NCBI GenBank assembly: GCA_033296705.1 | Contig: MU856840.1 | Location: 241,605 to 305,604, forward strand | Direction: 5' to 3' | Length of the DNA: 64,000 nt | Origin: Chaetomidium leptoderma | Lineage: Eukaryota > Ascomycota > Sordariomycetes > Sordariales > Chaetomiaceae | In this document: in pieces, positions 1 to 11,159 of the stretch | Numbering within the stretch: position 1 is the stretch's first letter | Layout of the letters: every line of letters starts with the position of its first letter | The notes under the pieces: generated by a model | What the model saw: only the letters and a program-made list of their open reading frames with translations | Database searches by the model: none | What the model was told of the DNA's origin: nothing | Made by a program: the position numbers and the translations under genes

Positions 1-385
1 GTGCCTCATCCCTCCGCCGCTACTCATCGCTCAGCAAGGTTGGTTGTGGATTTAATCGAAGTCGACTGAGTCGGATTTGCCGTAATTGGGTAACTTCTGG
101 CAGGGCATAGATTGGAGCTATTTCCAAGGCTGGCTTGTGTCTTGTCATGAGACAGCTTCTACCTGCGGCTATCGAAGAGAAAAAATGGTATTCATGTTTA
201 CCGACAATTGCTTGCATTCTGTCTAATGTGCCATGAGTCCCGTTCCGTTCTAACCTGCAGCCGCCCAAGTCTAATGCGTTGCTGAACCGAAAGTGTGTCG
301 TAAGTGAGTCGTGACAAAGTCGTGATATCTACATGTCGAGAGATTAGGTAGTCGTGAAGATCGGCCAAAGACCGAAAAAAACCCC
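1..385. other. Left-edge intergenic sequence
   Basis: No gene is visible. Short open frames on both strands lack recognisable protein motifs. The stretch is more AT-rich than the neighbouring coding DNA and probably includes the 3' flank of the minus-strand F-box gene. Confidence 0.5.
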
Positions 386-1741
386 TTAATCACTATCAAC
401 CTCCCTCCCCAACTGCGGGTATTCGCCGCCCTCAATCAAAAACCTCTCCAGGCCCAAACAATCCACCGTCTTGACGCACGCCACCCCCTCCCCGCGTCCC
501 CGGCGCTTCCCATCGGCCCCGGGACCGCCCTTGCCAGAACAAGGCACGGGCAACCAGTCATCATCCGTCACCGCCCGAAACACATACGCCTCCCTCGAGC
601 TCGCCATGTAATCCCCGGCCTCGGCATCCCCTTCCATATGGAACCGCCGGAGGCGCGGCATCTTGCCCCCCTGTTGCCGCAGGCCCGTAAACAAACCCCG
701 AAAGGAGCCCTCGTGCAGATGCACGCCGCCCATGCTCCACTCGTACGGCTTCGCCAGACCCCGCCCGCCGAGCCGCAGCCGCTCGAGGGTGGCGCCGTGG
801 CGGAGGATGAAGCCGCGCAGGTCGTCCTCGGCGCAGCTGACGCCCTCGAGCTTGAGGTCGGTGAGCTTGGCGTAGGTGAAGTCGGACCCGCAAAAGAGGG
901 CCTGGAGGGAGAGGTGGAACTTTTCGAGGGGCGCGTGGTAGGTGTGGAAGGCGAGGCTCAGGTGGGTCAGGTTGACGCTGTACTGGAGCACGTGGCCGAG
1001 GCCGTTGACGGCGCGCGACCGGGCCGCGGGCAGGAGGCTGCGGGGCGGGTCGAGCACGAGGTGCAGGCGCGAGAGGCTGGCAAAGGACCGCGCGCAGTCG
1101 AACCAGTGGCGCCGGTCGTCGGCCAGCCGGAAGAGCTCGAGCGGGAGCTGGTCGATCGAGAGCGAGGCCAGCCGCACGTGCCGGATCGCCGACACGATGG
1201 CGTTCATGTTCTTGCAGGCCTGGTTGCGGTCGCGCTTGCGGCACGTGCGCACCTGGAAGACCTCTTTGAGGATATCAATGTCGTAGGGGCTCTTGGTGAA
1301 GGTGATTTCGACGTCTTTGAGGTTGGGGAGCCGCTTGAAGGCCTCCTCGACGGCCGTGGACCGCGCGTGGAAGGGCGGGAGCTGGCGCGCTCTCTCTTCT
1401 AGCTCGTAGTACCGGATCCATGCGTCCTGGAGGAGCGCGTTGCGCTCTTCGGGCTCCTGGAGCCAGTGCTGGAAAAAGGTCGTGTGGCGGGCATTGTACT
1501 CGTCGAGTCGGGAGAAGTTGAAGGCGAGGGACCGGATGCTGCCGCGGAGGCGGTCGTGGCCGGCGATGGCGCGTAGCCGCTTGATGTCGTCCCGCCACTC
1601 GACAGCGTTGAAGTGCGGTTCGAGGAGGAATTCGTAGCCCACGTCGGCACACCTGCCCGAAGCCAGCCGGAGGCTTCTTATGGAGGGGCCATCGCAGTAT
1701 TGGAAGACGAGTCGAACCAGCTCGACGGGGAGAGAGTCCAT
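386..1741 (-). CDS. F-box domain protein
   Basis: A single-exon gene of 451 residues. The start was set at the ATG at 1741 because the protein then opens directly with the F-box core (DSLPVELVRLVFQYC), followed by an LRLASGRCADVGYEFL helix typical of fungal F-box proteins. The in-frame ATG at 1870 would add 43 residues of unlikely sequence. The rest is a leucine-rich, degenerate-repeat region (LKDVEITF, LASLSIDQLPLELF, LTHLSLAFHTY, LTDLKLEGVS). F-box proteins dock on Skp1 in SCF ubiquitin ligases and choose substrates through such C-terminal regions. The substrate cannot be told. It stands alone, with a 2 kb gap to the next gene. The family call is firm; the role beyond SCF adaptor is unknown. 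Confidence 0.85.
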   Translation of the reverse strand: MDSLPVELVRLVFQYCDGPSIRSLRLASGRCADVGYEFLLEPHFNAVEWRDDIKRLRAIAGHDRLRGSIRSLAFNFSRLDEYNARHTTFFQHWLQEPEERNALLQDAWIRYYELEERARQLPPFHARSTAVEEAFKRLPNLKDVEITFTKSPYDIDILKEVFQVRTCRKRDRNQACKNMNAIVSAIRHVRLASLSIDQLPLELFRLADDRRHWFDCARSFASLSRLHLVLDPPRSLLPAARSRAVNGLGHVLQYSVNLTHLSLAFHTYHAPLEKFHLSLQALFCGSDFTYAKLTDLKLEGVSCAEDDLRGFILRHGATLERLRLGGRGLAKPYEWSMGGVHLHEGSFRGLFTGLRQQGGKMPRLRRFHMEGDAEAGDYMASSREAYVFRAVTDDDWLPVPCSGKGGPGADGKRRGRGEGVACVKTVDCLGLERFLIEGGEYPQLGREVDSD

Positions 1742-3760
1742 GCTGGGACGACGAGAACCACCAAGAAGACCCGGAGACGACCAACTGGGCCCATCGGATA
1801 GCGAGATGGGGGGGGAAGCAGAAAGCAAACAGGCGTCAGAGCAGAGAGATGGGATGACATGGGAAAACAAAGATGAGTGAGGAAGGCCGACTTATACACC
1901 GCCAAGCTGAGCTTGCGTCTGACAAGAGGCTGGGACCAATCATCAGCTTGCCACGGTATCAACCGTCAGCTTGTCGGCGACGACATGCAGAACCTGAAAG
2001 CACACATCCTGGGAGGGCCCCGCTGCCCCTTGCACTAGCTCGTTGGCAGGCGACGCAGGTTGGCACGTTGGGGCCGGATCGGAAAGCAAGAGAGACGTGA
2101 CAAAGCGGCGTCGACACCGAAAGTTCGGTGGCAAGAAGTCGGTGAGCTCGAGACAGACCAGGGGACAGACCACGACACACACGACCGCTGGATGCGTCAG
2201 GGCCAGGCTGCCCGGAGAGACAGGGGGGGCGGTGCGGGCGCATTAGCGGTCAGTTGCAAGGGCCCGCCGCTCGAACACATCTGCAAGCCACGCCAGGGCC
2301 ACATGGAATTGCTGGGTCCGGGTGGACTCCCAGTGGCCGCGGCGGACCACTGGGTCCCGAAAGAGCGGACTGGCGGTGGTAGGGCGGTGAGCACGAGAAC
2401 GGGTCCGCCCTCTGTGTGACGGAAAGGAGGTGTGATGGATGAGATGGACCCGCTGGTTCGGCCCCGCCACTTCGGAGCGTGTCTTGAATCTTGATGAGCT
2501 GACTTGACTGATTGTCCGCAGGATTCCGTACCTGACAGCACGTGAAGCGGCGTCGATGTGGGCGATGAGCGCCCATCACAGGAGTCACATCCCGGATCTG
2601 AGTTGCGGACGGGTCGGTGGCGGCTTCGAGAAGGGTTCTAGTACGACCACCCAGTCGGTGGCTCGGTGTAAGCAGTGCAGACAAGCTGACGAGACAGACC
2701 CAGCAAGGCTCTGGAGCATTCACAACTGCTGTCCTGCCCTGCTCTGCTCTGCTTAGCACCAAGTACATACATACTATCGGGCATGCTCTCATTCAAGCCA
2801 AAATGAGCAGCCGGGGTCAAGTGTTAGCTCTTCGTTTCGCAGCTCAAGAGACCACGAGACTGCGTGCCAAATGGCGGAGATGAAGCAGAATCTACCCCAA
2901 AAGGCGGGCTCGGCGGGCAGCAGCTGGCAGAGTCACGGCCCCGCATTCGGGGACGAATCCTTCATCAACACCCAACCAGCGTCGAGAGGCGGTTGAAGTC
3001 TCACTCGCAACCTGAACTTCTTGCTCTCCATTCGTCAAGAGCCGCAGGTCCGTTACACCGATGAAAAACAACCCCAGCCATCCACGCCATCGGGTGCCCA
3101 GAGCACCGGGTGCCAAGCTGCGGACCTGAGTCTGGAAACGAGAAACTGGAGGCGAGGTCTCCGTCATCCGATGCACCGTCCCACAGCTCACCGCTGAGAA
3201 CGACACCAGGGGCTCTTTTTCCAACGGAGCCAGACATGGATGCTGGAAGCTGAGATATGAGTAAAGCCTCGTATGAGATACGCGCTTATGCCTGCGTCAA
3301 AGTCAGATATGGCGATAGTTATTGCCTCATCTGGCTGTGCGGCAAACCTTGAAGAGGGAATGGAGAGACGCGTCAAAGAAGGGGTCTAACAAAGCTTCAG
3401 CGGCAGAAAATGGAATGTGCGCAGAACCTTTCTAGGCCGGCTTGGCTGAGCGGGTTGGTGACTTGGTGGGTGGCATTCTGCCCCGCTGCCCCGCTCAGGC
3501 CACGCACGGGTCAATTTTCCGTTGCCAACCCCGGCAGCCCGTGCCATTTGTTGGGGAAACCGCTGAGGGCTTGCGCTGACACTGCCAGACGAACCACAGT
3601 CAGAGGTCGTCACCTGTTGAGGCGTGCCCGACGAACAGGCCACGCCATGACCATGACCCAAATCCACCGAGAGACGACGCATCGGTAGCCCGCCCGCTCA
3701 GAAACCTACCACACTCAGCATGGTATTATCGGCATATCGTGCATTTGTAGGCCACGAAAC
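1742..3760. other. 2.0 kb intergenic region, no gene seen
   Basis: This lies between the divergent F-box gene and the RBR ligase gene and should contain both promoters. Open frames here are short, overlap on both strands and show no motif or plausible splicing. No tRNA, LTR or tandem array was recognised. Confidence 0.5.
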
Positions 3761-5767
3761 ATGGGTTTCTCGATCCTCCTTGGCGCGTCGAGCGACCGCG
3801 CGGTGAAGCCAACGGGCATCGCGTCGACCAGTGCCGCTTCGCTGCCCTCGACATCCACGTCCACGTCCGCGTCAGATTCCGACCCAGAACTGCCCGAGCA
3901 CATTTCCGACGAGACACATCTGAAGCCCTTCGACCCGGAACCGCCGGATCTCCGCGAGTTGAACACATGTTTGGACGCGCTCGCCGCCGTTTTCCCCGAC
4001 ATCCAGATTGAGGTCTTCCGGGACATGTTCGCCAGCTTCGACGGCGAATCGAGACTGGCTCTAGTTGCCGATGCCCTACTGAAGAACCGCGTGTCGTGGG
4101 TGAAGGGACGATGGAGGGTCGCAGCTAAGGACGGCCAAACAGCCGGCGACGACTTGGTTCCCAAGAAGGAGTCATTCAGGACCGCCGAGTACAAGCAGGC
4201 TGTAAAGAGCCTCGCGTGGCGCGAATTCAAAGGGCTCTCGCGCGGGGCCATCAACGCCGTCCTTGCCGAGTCCAACTATTCGTACCTCGACGCTCGCCAG
4301 ACACTGGTCGACCTGTCGTCCAAGTCTTGGCGCTTCACCATATCGTCGCTCTTTCTGCGACGGAAACCCGTGTCAGCCACCGAGGCCGAGAACCATCCCC
4401 TGGTGATCTGGAAATCGACAAGCCAGGGGTCGATCGTACCCACACTCAAGTCGACTGGCAACGCCGAGCTCGATCGGGAGCTTTTCACGGCACTCATCAC
4501 GCCGTTGACAGAGCGGTCCCGAGCGGAGCGCGAAGCCAAGGACCATCAAATAGCCACAGAGCTGAACAACGCAGAGGCCGAGGAGGCCGATAGCATGATC
4601 GAGTGCACCTGCTGCTTCACCGAGTCGACATTTGAGGAGTTCACGTCGTGCAACACCGGCGGCCACATGGTCTGCTTCCGATGTGTACAACACTGCATAT
4701 CGGAGGCTGTTTTTGGGCAAGCATGGCAGCGGAGCATCCACAAGGAGACAGGGACCCTTCGGTGTCCGGCCGTTGAGTCGGCCGAGTGCCAGGGCTGCAT
4801 TCCCCATGATCACATCCACCGGGCGATGCTCCAAGAGAAAAACGGCGCCGATATTATGCACAACCTGGAACAGCGCCTCGCGGATCACAGTCTCGTGTCG
4901 AGCAATCTCCCTGTCGTCCGCTGCCCGTTCTGCGCTTACGCCGAGGTCGACGACATCTACCTGCCCGTGGGCGAGACGGATTTACGCTTCAAGGCGGATA
5001 GCATCAAGGCCTTCGTGTTGATCTTGCTCTGCTTCTGCTGCCTCCCGCTCCTGGCGCCACTCCTCCTCATCTCCATATTCTCCTTTTTTGCTGTCTTTCT
5101 CAAAGCCAGGGCGTCTTTCGGCGGCCGCTTGGTAACCGAGTTTCGCGCGGCCATCATCCGCCGGCGCCGGCGCCGACGCGGACTCAAATTCCAGTGCCAC
5201 GACCCCGGATGCCGGCGGGCGTCGTGCCTCTCCTGTGACAAGGCGTGGGTGGACGTGCACGTGTGCAACGAGTCGTCGCTCGTGGCGCTGCGGACTCAGG
5301 TCGAGCAGGCCATGAGCATGGCCGTCAAGCGCGTGTGCCCGCGCTGCAACACATCCTTTCTCAAAACGGAAGGGTGCAACAAGCTGACGTGCCCGTGCGG
5401 GTACAAGATGTGCTACGTCTGCCGCAAGGACATTGGTGGCACCGACGATGGGGCCGACGTCGGCTACAGGCACTTTTGCGAGCACTTTAGGCCCCACGGG
5501 GACCCCAGGAAGTGTGACCAGTGTACCAAATGCAACCTGTGGGAGTCGGAGAATACGGACGAGGTGCTGCGCAAGGCGAAGGAGGAAGCGGAGCGTAGGT
5601 GGAGTGAGACGGAGCAGAGGGAGCTGTCGGGGTCGGAGATGGTGTTTCTAGAGACGGGCCTGGCCACGCAGCCGGCGACTAGGGGCGTCGAGATGGCGTT
5701 GCGCCAGGGCAAATGGCCAACGCTGGCTGAGGTTTGCGACTTTGTTGTCGAGTCTGCGTTTGTATAA
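3761..5767 (+). CDS. RBR-type E3 ubiquitin ligase with membrane hairpin
   Basis: An intronless 668-residue protein. After a Ser/Thr-rich N-terminus comes a CUE-like ubiquitin-binding segment (about 66-110, LDALAAVFPDIQIEVFRDMF). RING1 starts at ECTCC (281-285). The IBR starts at CPFC (388) but its second half (QCHDPGCRRASCLSC, from 478) is about 90 residues away. The gap holds a long hydrophobic stretch (about 415-448), probably a membrane hairpin, then a run of Arg. RING2 (CPRCNTSF...GCNKLTCPCG) carries Cys539, the residue matching the catalytic thioester Cys of HOIP and Parkin. RBR ligases pass ubiquitin from E2 to this Cys and then to substrate. The protein is probably membrane-bound with its RING domains in the cytosol (inferred). 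The substrate is unknown. Confidence 0.9.
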   Translation: MGFSILLGASSDRAVKPTGIASTSAASLPSTSTSTSASDSDPELPEHISDETHLKPFDPEPPDLRELNTCLDALAAVFPDIQIEVFRDMFASFDGESRLALVADALLKNRVSWVKGRWRVAAKDGQTAGDDLVPKKESFRTAEYKQAVKSLAWREFKGLSRGAINAVLAESNYSYLDARQTLVDLSSKSWRFTISSLFLRRKPVSATEAENHPLVIWKSTSQGSIVPTLKSTGNAELDRELFTALITPLTERSRAEREAKDHQIATELNNAEAEEADSMIECTCCFTESTFEEFTSCNTGGHMVCFRCVQHCISEAVFGQAWQRSIHKETGTLRCPAVESAECQGCIPHDHIHRAMLQEKNGADIMHNLEQRLADHSLVSSNLPVVRCPFCAYAEVDDIYLPVGETDLRFKADSIKAFVLILLCFCCLPLLAPLLLISIFSFFAVFLKARASFGGRLVTEFRAAIIRRRRRRRGLKFQCHDPGCRRASCLSCDKAWVDVHVCNESSLVALRTQVEQAMSMAVKRVCPRCNTSFLKTEGCNKLTCPCGYKMCYVCRKDIGGTDDGADVGYRHFCEHFRPHGDPRKCDQCTKCNLWESENTDEVLRKAKEEAERRWSETEQRELSGSEMVFLETGLATQPATRGVEMALRQGKWPTLAEVCDFVVESAFV

Positions 5768-6246
5768 CACGAATAGGGAATAGGGAATAGGGGTCAGGGC
5801 ATTGGTATCGGCATCGGCATTACGGGGGTTGCATTTACATAAATGGCGTAGAGTATTAGGGCGATACCCGGGGGCAGAGGAGACTGATAGTATTCCATTA
5901 GACATCAATCCCCATAATATTAGAAGGAATTCACCGTCCTCGTCCTGTTGTTGTTCAACCTGTCCAGGGGAGCTGTGTTACGTAAGCAACCCCCAAGCTC
6001 CCCGAAATTTCGTGCCGCAGCTCCAACGCGTGCGTGCGCGCGCAACCCACCACGAGCTCTCTCGCAACTTATCAACTGTCAACTGCTCACTGCGCAACCG
6101 CACCCCGAGCAGTGCCGGAACAAAAAAAACACTGGCCATTATCGCAACAACCCGAGAGTGCTAGCTCCATTGACAACCCAAACCCGCTTACACTTTTTTT
6201 AATTTCAGTGTTAGCACGCCGACAGCTGCCCCCCGCGCCGGTCGCA
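5768..6246. other. Intergenic region and arp9 5' flank
   Basis: A 479 bp spacer between two same-strand genes. It holds the ligase 3' end and the promoter/5'UTR of the Arp9-like gene, including CT/CA-rich stretches of the sort common in fungal leaders. No separate gene is supported. Confidence 0.5.
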
Positions 6247-8411
6247 ATGTCTAGCCAGACGGGCAAATGGCGCGAGGAGCAGGTGCTCATCATCTGCCCC
6301 GGCAGCCACACCACCCTCGCCCAGCTGGGCTGCAACGAGCTGACGCCGCCCGTGAACCGCTTTCCGACGCGCATGTTCAAGGACGAGGAATCAGACGACT
6401 GGCGGCCCTACCGCACCTACAAGCGCAAGAAGGAGGGCGCGCAAGGGGACGACGACCAGTGGGAGTATGTCGAGGACACAGACTCGGTTGAGGGGGCAGT
6501 GTATCCCATCCAGGGTAAGTAACGTCTGTTTCTTGTCCCAATGCGATTGCAATTGGTGGGTGGTTTTTCTAACTAGAACAACGTGTTTGTTGTTGTTGTT
6601 GTGCAGCCGGTCGCATCGCAAACATGGACGCCTTCCTCGCCTTTCTCGAGCACGTCCACTCCCAGCTGACCACCACGTACCACAACACCCCGATCATGCT
6701 GATGGCCTCACCGCAATGGACCCGCCCCGACCACGAGGCCGTCGCCCGGTACATCTTCGAGAAGACCAAGACGCCCGCGCTGTGTCTCCTCCACAGCGGC
6801 GTGGCCACCCAGTACGGCCTGAAATGGCCCAACATGACGGTGGTCGATGTCGGCTTTGAAAAGGTCGACGTCACGTGTATCTACGACGGCCGCGTGGTGT
6901 CACACAAGGATGTTGGCCCGACGGAGGGGCGGAGCGGCGGCGAGGTGTTTACGCGGCGGTTGATGGCGCTGCTGGAGCAGCAGGGGTTTGATCACGAGAT
7001 GGCGGAGCAGTTGAAGAAGAGTTCCATCTGCGAGGTACTGCCGTACGCCCCCGAGAGGCCGGAGTTTATGGAGCTGCCGGCAGAGACGGGAGGGCCGGTA
7101 GCAGCAGTGGTGGCGCCAGCGAGCGAAGGGCCCAAGATCGTCGAGCCGGTGCGGAGTTTGGGTGATGACGAGGCTGGCACCAATGGCGAGGGCAAGGAGC
7201 CTGATGATGACGGCGTGCTGGATGTCGCCAACATTGTCGTAAGCGGGCAGACGAGGGAGTTCCTCGCCAAGAAGGAGAAGGAGAAGGCGGAAAAGGCAAA
7301 GGTGGGGCGGAAAGGGAAGGACAAGGAGGCCGCTGATGCCGCTGCTGCGAAGGCGGTCAGACTACCCAACTCCAAGAGGCTCCGGAACCTGTTCCACTAC
7401 GAGGAGCTGGTGACGGAGGATGTCCCGGTCGTCCAGGCGCCCAAGGAGAACGGCACCACCTCCGAGGTCGCCATGGCTGGTGCGGCGGCAGAAGGCTCGG
7501 CCGGAACAGGAACCGGGGACGCAACCAAGACAGAGCCAGCCGCCGAGCAACAACCACAGCCATTCACCGACGCCCAACCGGCCGTCCCCGCCCAGACACC
7601 AACAGAGCGGGTAACCCGCCGCGTACGCCGCGACATTGAGGTCGGCCTCGAGCGCTTCCAGTTCGCCGAACGCAAGGAAATCGACCGCATCGTCACGGCC
7701 ATCTACCGCGCCGTCCAGGAAATCGAGGACATGTACATGCGACCCGGCTGCTGGGAGAACATCGTCTTTGTCGGAAACGGCGCCCGCATCCGCGGCCTCC
7801 GCGACAACATCCTGCAGACGCTCCAGGCGCGGCACCTCGTCTCGCCCAGCTCCGCCACCATGTTCACGTCGGAACTGCCCTCCAACATGGGCACCCCCTC
7901 CGGAACCGGTTCCCAGACGCCCACCTCGTCCTTTGCCGGCGCCCCGCACCAGCTCCCCACCACCAGCAGCGTCAACCCGCTCCTCCAGGCCGCCACCACG
8001 GCCGCGAGCCTGGGCGTGGGGCCCCCGACCGTCGCCAACGTGGCCGGCTCCAACGCGGGCGACGCCGCGGGCGGGGGCGCGGGCGGCACGAGCCACCACT
8101 TCCACAGCCAGACGCCGACGCACATCCGGCTGGCGCCGCTGCCGGCGTACCTGACCGAGTGGACCAAGCACGGGTTCGAGGACGCCATGTTCCTGGGCGC
8201 GCAGGTGGCGGCGCGACTGGCGTTTTGCATCCACAACCTGGATGCGCAGGGCCTCGAGGCGCAGCGGTTGATGAGTTTGAGTCGGGTGGATTATAAGTGA
8301 GTTTTCGCTGTTTCTCTGTTTCTCTGTTGTCGAATTTGGGAGGGGTGGCTGACTTGTGTCTGCAGTGAGTTGGGTCCGAAGGGGGTTAGGTCGCATTCTA
8401 TGCTGGGATGA
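6247..8411 (+). CDS. arp9: Actin-related protein 9-like chromatin-remodelling subunit
   Basis: Three exons: 6247-6514, 6607-8296, 8366-8411 (667 residues). Intron 1 is GTAAGT...GTGCAG and intron 2 is GTGAGT...CTGCAG. Splicing out intron 2 replaces an immediate TGA with a tail ending DYNELGPKGVRSHSMLG. The protein has a split actin fold: N-terminal ICPGSHTTLAQLG, a middle phosphate-binding-like segment (TVVDVGFEKVDVTCIYDGRV), and a C-terminal ENIVFVGNGARIRGL. Ala/Glu/Lys-rich and Gly/Pro/Thr-rich low-complexity inserts separate them, as in filamentous-fungal Arp9 proteins, which are longer than yeast Arp9. Arp9 pairs with Arp7 on the HSA helix of Snf2/Sth1 in SWI/SNF and RSC. Naming Arp9 rather than another nuclear Arp is by overall resemblance. 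Confidence 0.75.
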
Positions 8412-11159
8412 GCTTAAACGCTGGGTAGGTCAAGACATGACAGTTTCGATAGGAAGGCATTGGCTATCCAACCGACCGTGTCTCTGGAGTTTGGGTCAAA
8501 AGACTTTTTTATAGGCGGAGTGGGTGGGTTGGCGCAGTTGGGATTGTTCTTCTTAGGGGTCGGGAGGTAGTAAACCGCGTTAAAGACAGGGCACCAGGTA
8601 CCCCACCTCGATGTTTGTTTAGGTACAACTATATTTGGGCATCTCGTGAGTCGCACGCAAATTGTAGTTAGAACACGGTTCTGCCCCCCCCTCCCCTCTC
8701 ATCAAAACCTCAGGGATACGTCCTAGAGCAGTCTCCCGAGCTGGCACGTAATAATAGAGCGGAAACAAAGCTACCAACAAACAAACAACCAATCATTCCG
8801 AAGCATGTAGTATCTCCCGACTGGTCGCGTGTTGTTTACTTTCGAAATCCGGACTGAGTCACGGGTTACGAGGAGAGTCGTCATGCTGTGGTTCAGGAAG
8901 CGACTGGCGCCAGGGAGGGCTTCGTTCTCGGTCCCGTGGGGATTTCCTGCGCGGAGAACAGTGCCGATTTCATGTCTGTATGGCGATGATGCCCGTGGTG
9001 TTGACGGTGCACCGGACAATCAATGAACCTCACTGGTAGTCCTTGTAGGGCCTTCACTTCGCACCTCTCAAGTAGCATTCTGCATCAGCTAATCGATTTG
9101 ATTGTGCCATGGATCTCATGGAACATCTTCTCAGTCCAGTTGTACGTTATCGTATTCGAACCCCTTGGAACAGAAAAGGGGGCGGAAGAGCTGACGAAGA
9201 AAGGCATGATCCGGTTTACTCTCGAAACATAACGAGCGGGTGTAGTTGATATACGTGGCAAACTCCCCCGGAAGCTAGCTCTACGCCGAGCATCTCTCCC
9301 GAGAGTTCCATCTTTTTCTCCTTGATCATTTCGTTTCTCTCATCCTCCGTCTTGGCTTTCAGACCTTGCCACGGCAAGGAGCCGCGTGAAAAATATAGGA
9401 ACAGGTACCTAGGCTTCGCCAAGCAGACACTTTGCCCCCGTCGCTCGTCGCAGTGATAACGTCTTGTCGCTCTTTTGGCCCTATCAGACTTGAATTATAT
9501 GATGCTAGATGTATAGCGTCTCCTTACATACCTTACTCTTGTTCCTAAAATATCCACACTCGTTCTGTTGCTTTTTCACCTCTGGCATTGCTCTCTAGGA
9601 ACAATGGTAGTTTACCCATCTCTCTCCCGCCATGGCTCCTTTTGCATATAAACCTTCCCTGTCCGCTCAAAAGGGTCCAGAACTGGTCGCTCTGAGGACA
9701 AGAAACCGCCCCCTTTGAACAACAACAAAGACAAGAAGATGTCGCTATTGTGGGGAAACCGAAAACGCGAATCTGAACCAAGTAAATCACTTTCAATTTG
9801 GGTCGGCTTGCTGACTCAGCAGAGCCTGGGTCACGTGCCGGAACCGTTTTTGATGATTGAAACGGTAGGGAACGCGTTAGTGCTCAGTTTCACAACTCCG
9901 TTTGTCAACGCCGTTTTCCGAGCTATACTCTGGTGTGAACCTACCATCGCCTTTGGTGACTGAGTTCCCCAAACGCGTTGCAGATCCTGCTTCTAGCCAA
10001 CCAAACGCGTTTGCGACCCTCCTACTCGTCTAGCTAACAGCCGCTTTCGTGTTCATGCCCTCGACCAGCCCTACTCGACTGGCTGCACTAGCGGGCGACC
10101 TACCGGCCTTGTTGGCCCAGGAGCGAGGCATTCTGTGGTATGCCGAACGCCAACGGTGGGCTACTGCAGAAGGAGCGAGAACGTAGCGACGTGGACTCAG
10201 TGACTCAGCGTGCTCGCGCTGCGAGTACCGGGCCCAACGCTCGTCAACCTAACCGAGCTGATCAACGTTGAATTGGACGCGCCCGTCGCCCGTACGGCCT
10301 GACCCAGCCTACCCTGCTGCTCATGGTGGAGGGGCAGCCTCGACCACCGCAACAGAGCCACGCGAGCCAGGAGCAGAACTGGCAACGAGTATACGCGCTG
10401 CTCTCAAGGTTTACGACCACTTGCGGCGCCGATATCGCCCGAAGGCGGATTGCCAGTCCACGTCGCACGCTGGCGATGAGCGTGAGAACCGACCTAACAC
10501 CCGCGCAGTCCTGCATCAGCGCAGTTATAGAGCAGTAGCAAGGCAGACCGCAGCTTGCTGGGGATGCCCGTTCCCGAGTCAAGCGGGTCGGTAGGGGGTC
10601 TGAATCGCGTCCAACTGATGCGCCACTCCAGAACGCACCACCCACGGACTAAGAGGCTGATCAGGCGGACTGGCAACTGTTCTGCCTGACGATCACCTCG
10701 CCGATATTCATCATGCAGTTGGCGACGCATTCCCGCCAATCATTGGTGAGAATCGCTGGCTGCCGACCCAACTCTTGATCTAGCTCTCACAAAGCTTATG
10801 TTTTTGGCAAGAGGGATCAAAAAACAGGGGTTTTCGGGCTCCTCTTTTCCTCTGTTAGTGCTGTCCGTTTCAAGGAAACGACGAGGCCGGCTGCGCCGCA
10901 GGACCGTTCACACAAGTGCGGCACAGCGGCCAATCGAGCCCTGCCATCGGGCCCGACCCCGCCCTCAGGCAGCAGGGGAAATGACGAGCTGAGAATGTCC
11001 TGCGCGATTCGCTCCACGCATGCATCTGTCGCCGCCAAAGCCGATACTGGACGGTCGGAGACAGATACGCTAAGCCAAAAAATGGAACTCGCTGAGCGTC
11101 AACTGGTTGCCCGGGTCAGTGATTTTCCGGTTAACCCGCTCGACAATTCTGCTGACTAA
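8412..11159. other. 2.7 kb gene-poor region
   Basis: No gene is supported. 8.4-9.95 kb is clearly more AT-rich than the genes. 9.95-11.1 kb is GC-rich and has overlapping open frames on both strands with no recognisable domain. It could be an old, scrambled part of a mobile element, given the LINE remnants just downstream, but no motif proves this. Confidence 0.4.

Noticed and set aside
638..1402. 254-codon open frame on + opposite the F-box gene
   Set aside because: It is antisense to a gene with clear F-box motifs. Its Glu/Val/Ala/Arg-rich composition is what GC-rich coding DNA gives on the other strand.
7362..8396. 344-codon open frame on - opposite the Arp9-like gene
   Set aside because: It is a shadow of the real exon: low-complexity composition, no motif, and the sense strand has splice-supported actin-family sequence.
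10197..10739. Overlapping frames that might be a gag-like gene
   Set aside because: No zinc knuckle, no consistent frame and no similarity to either LINE copy could be seen.
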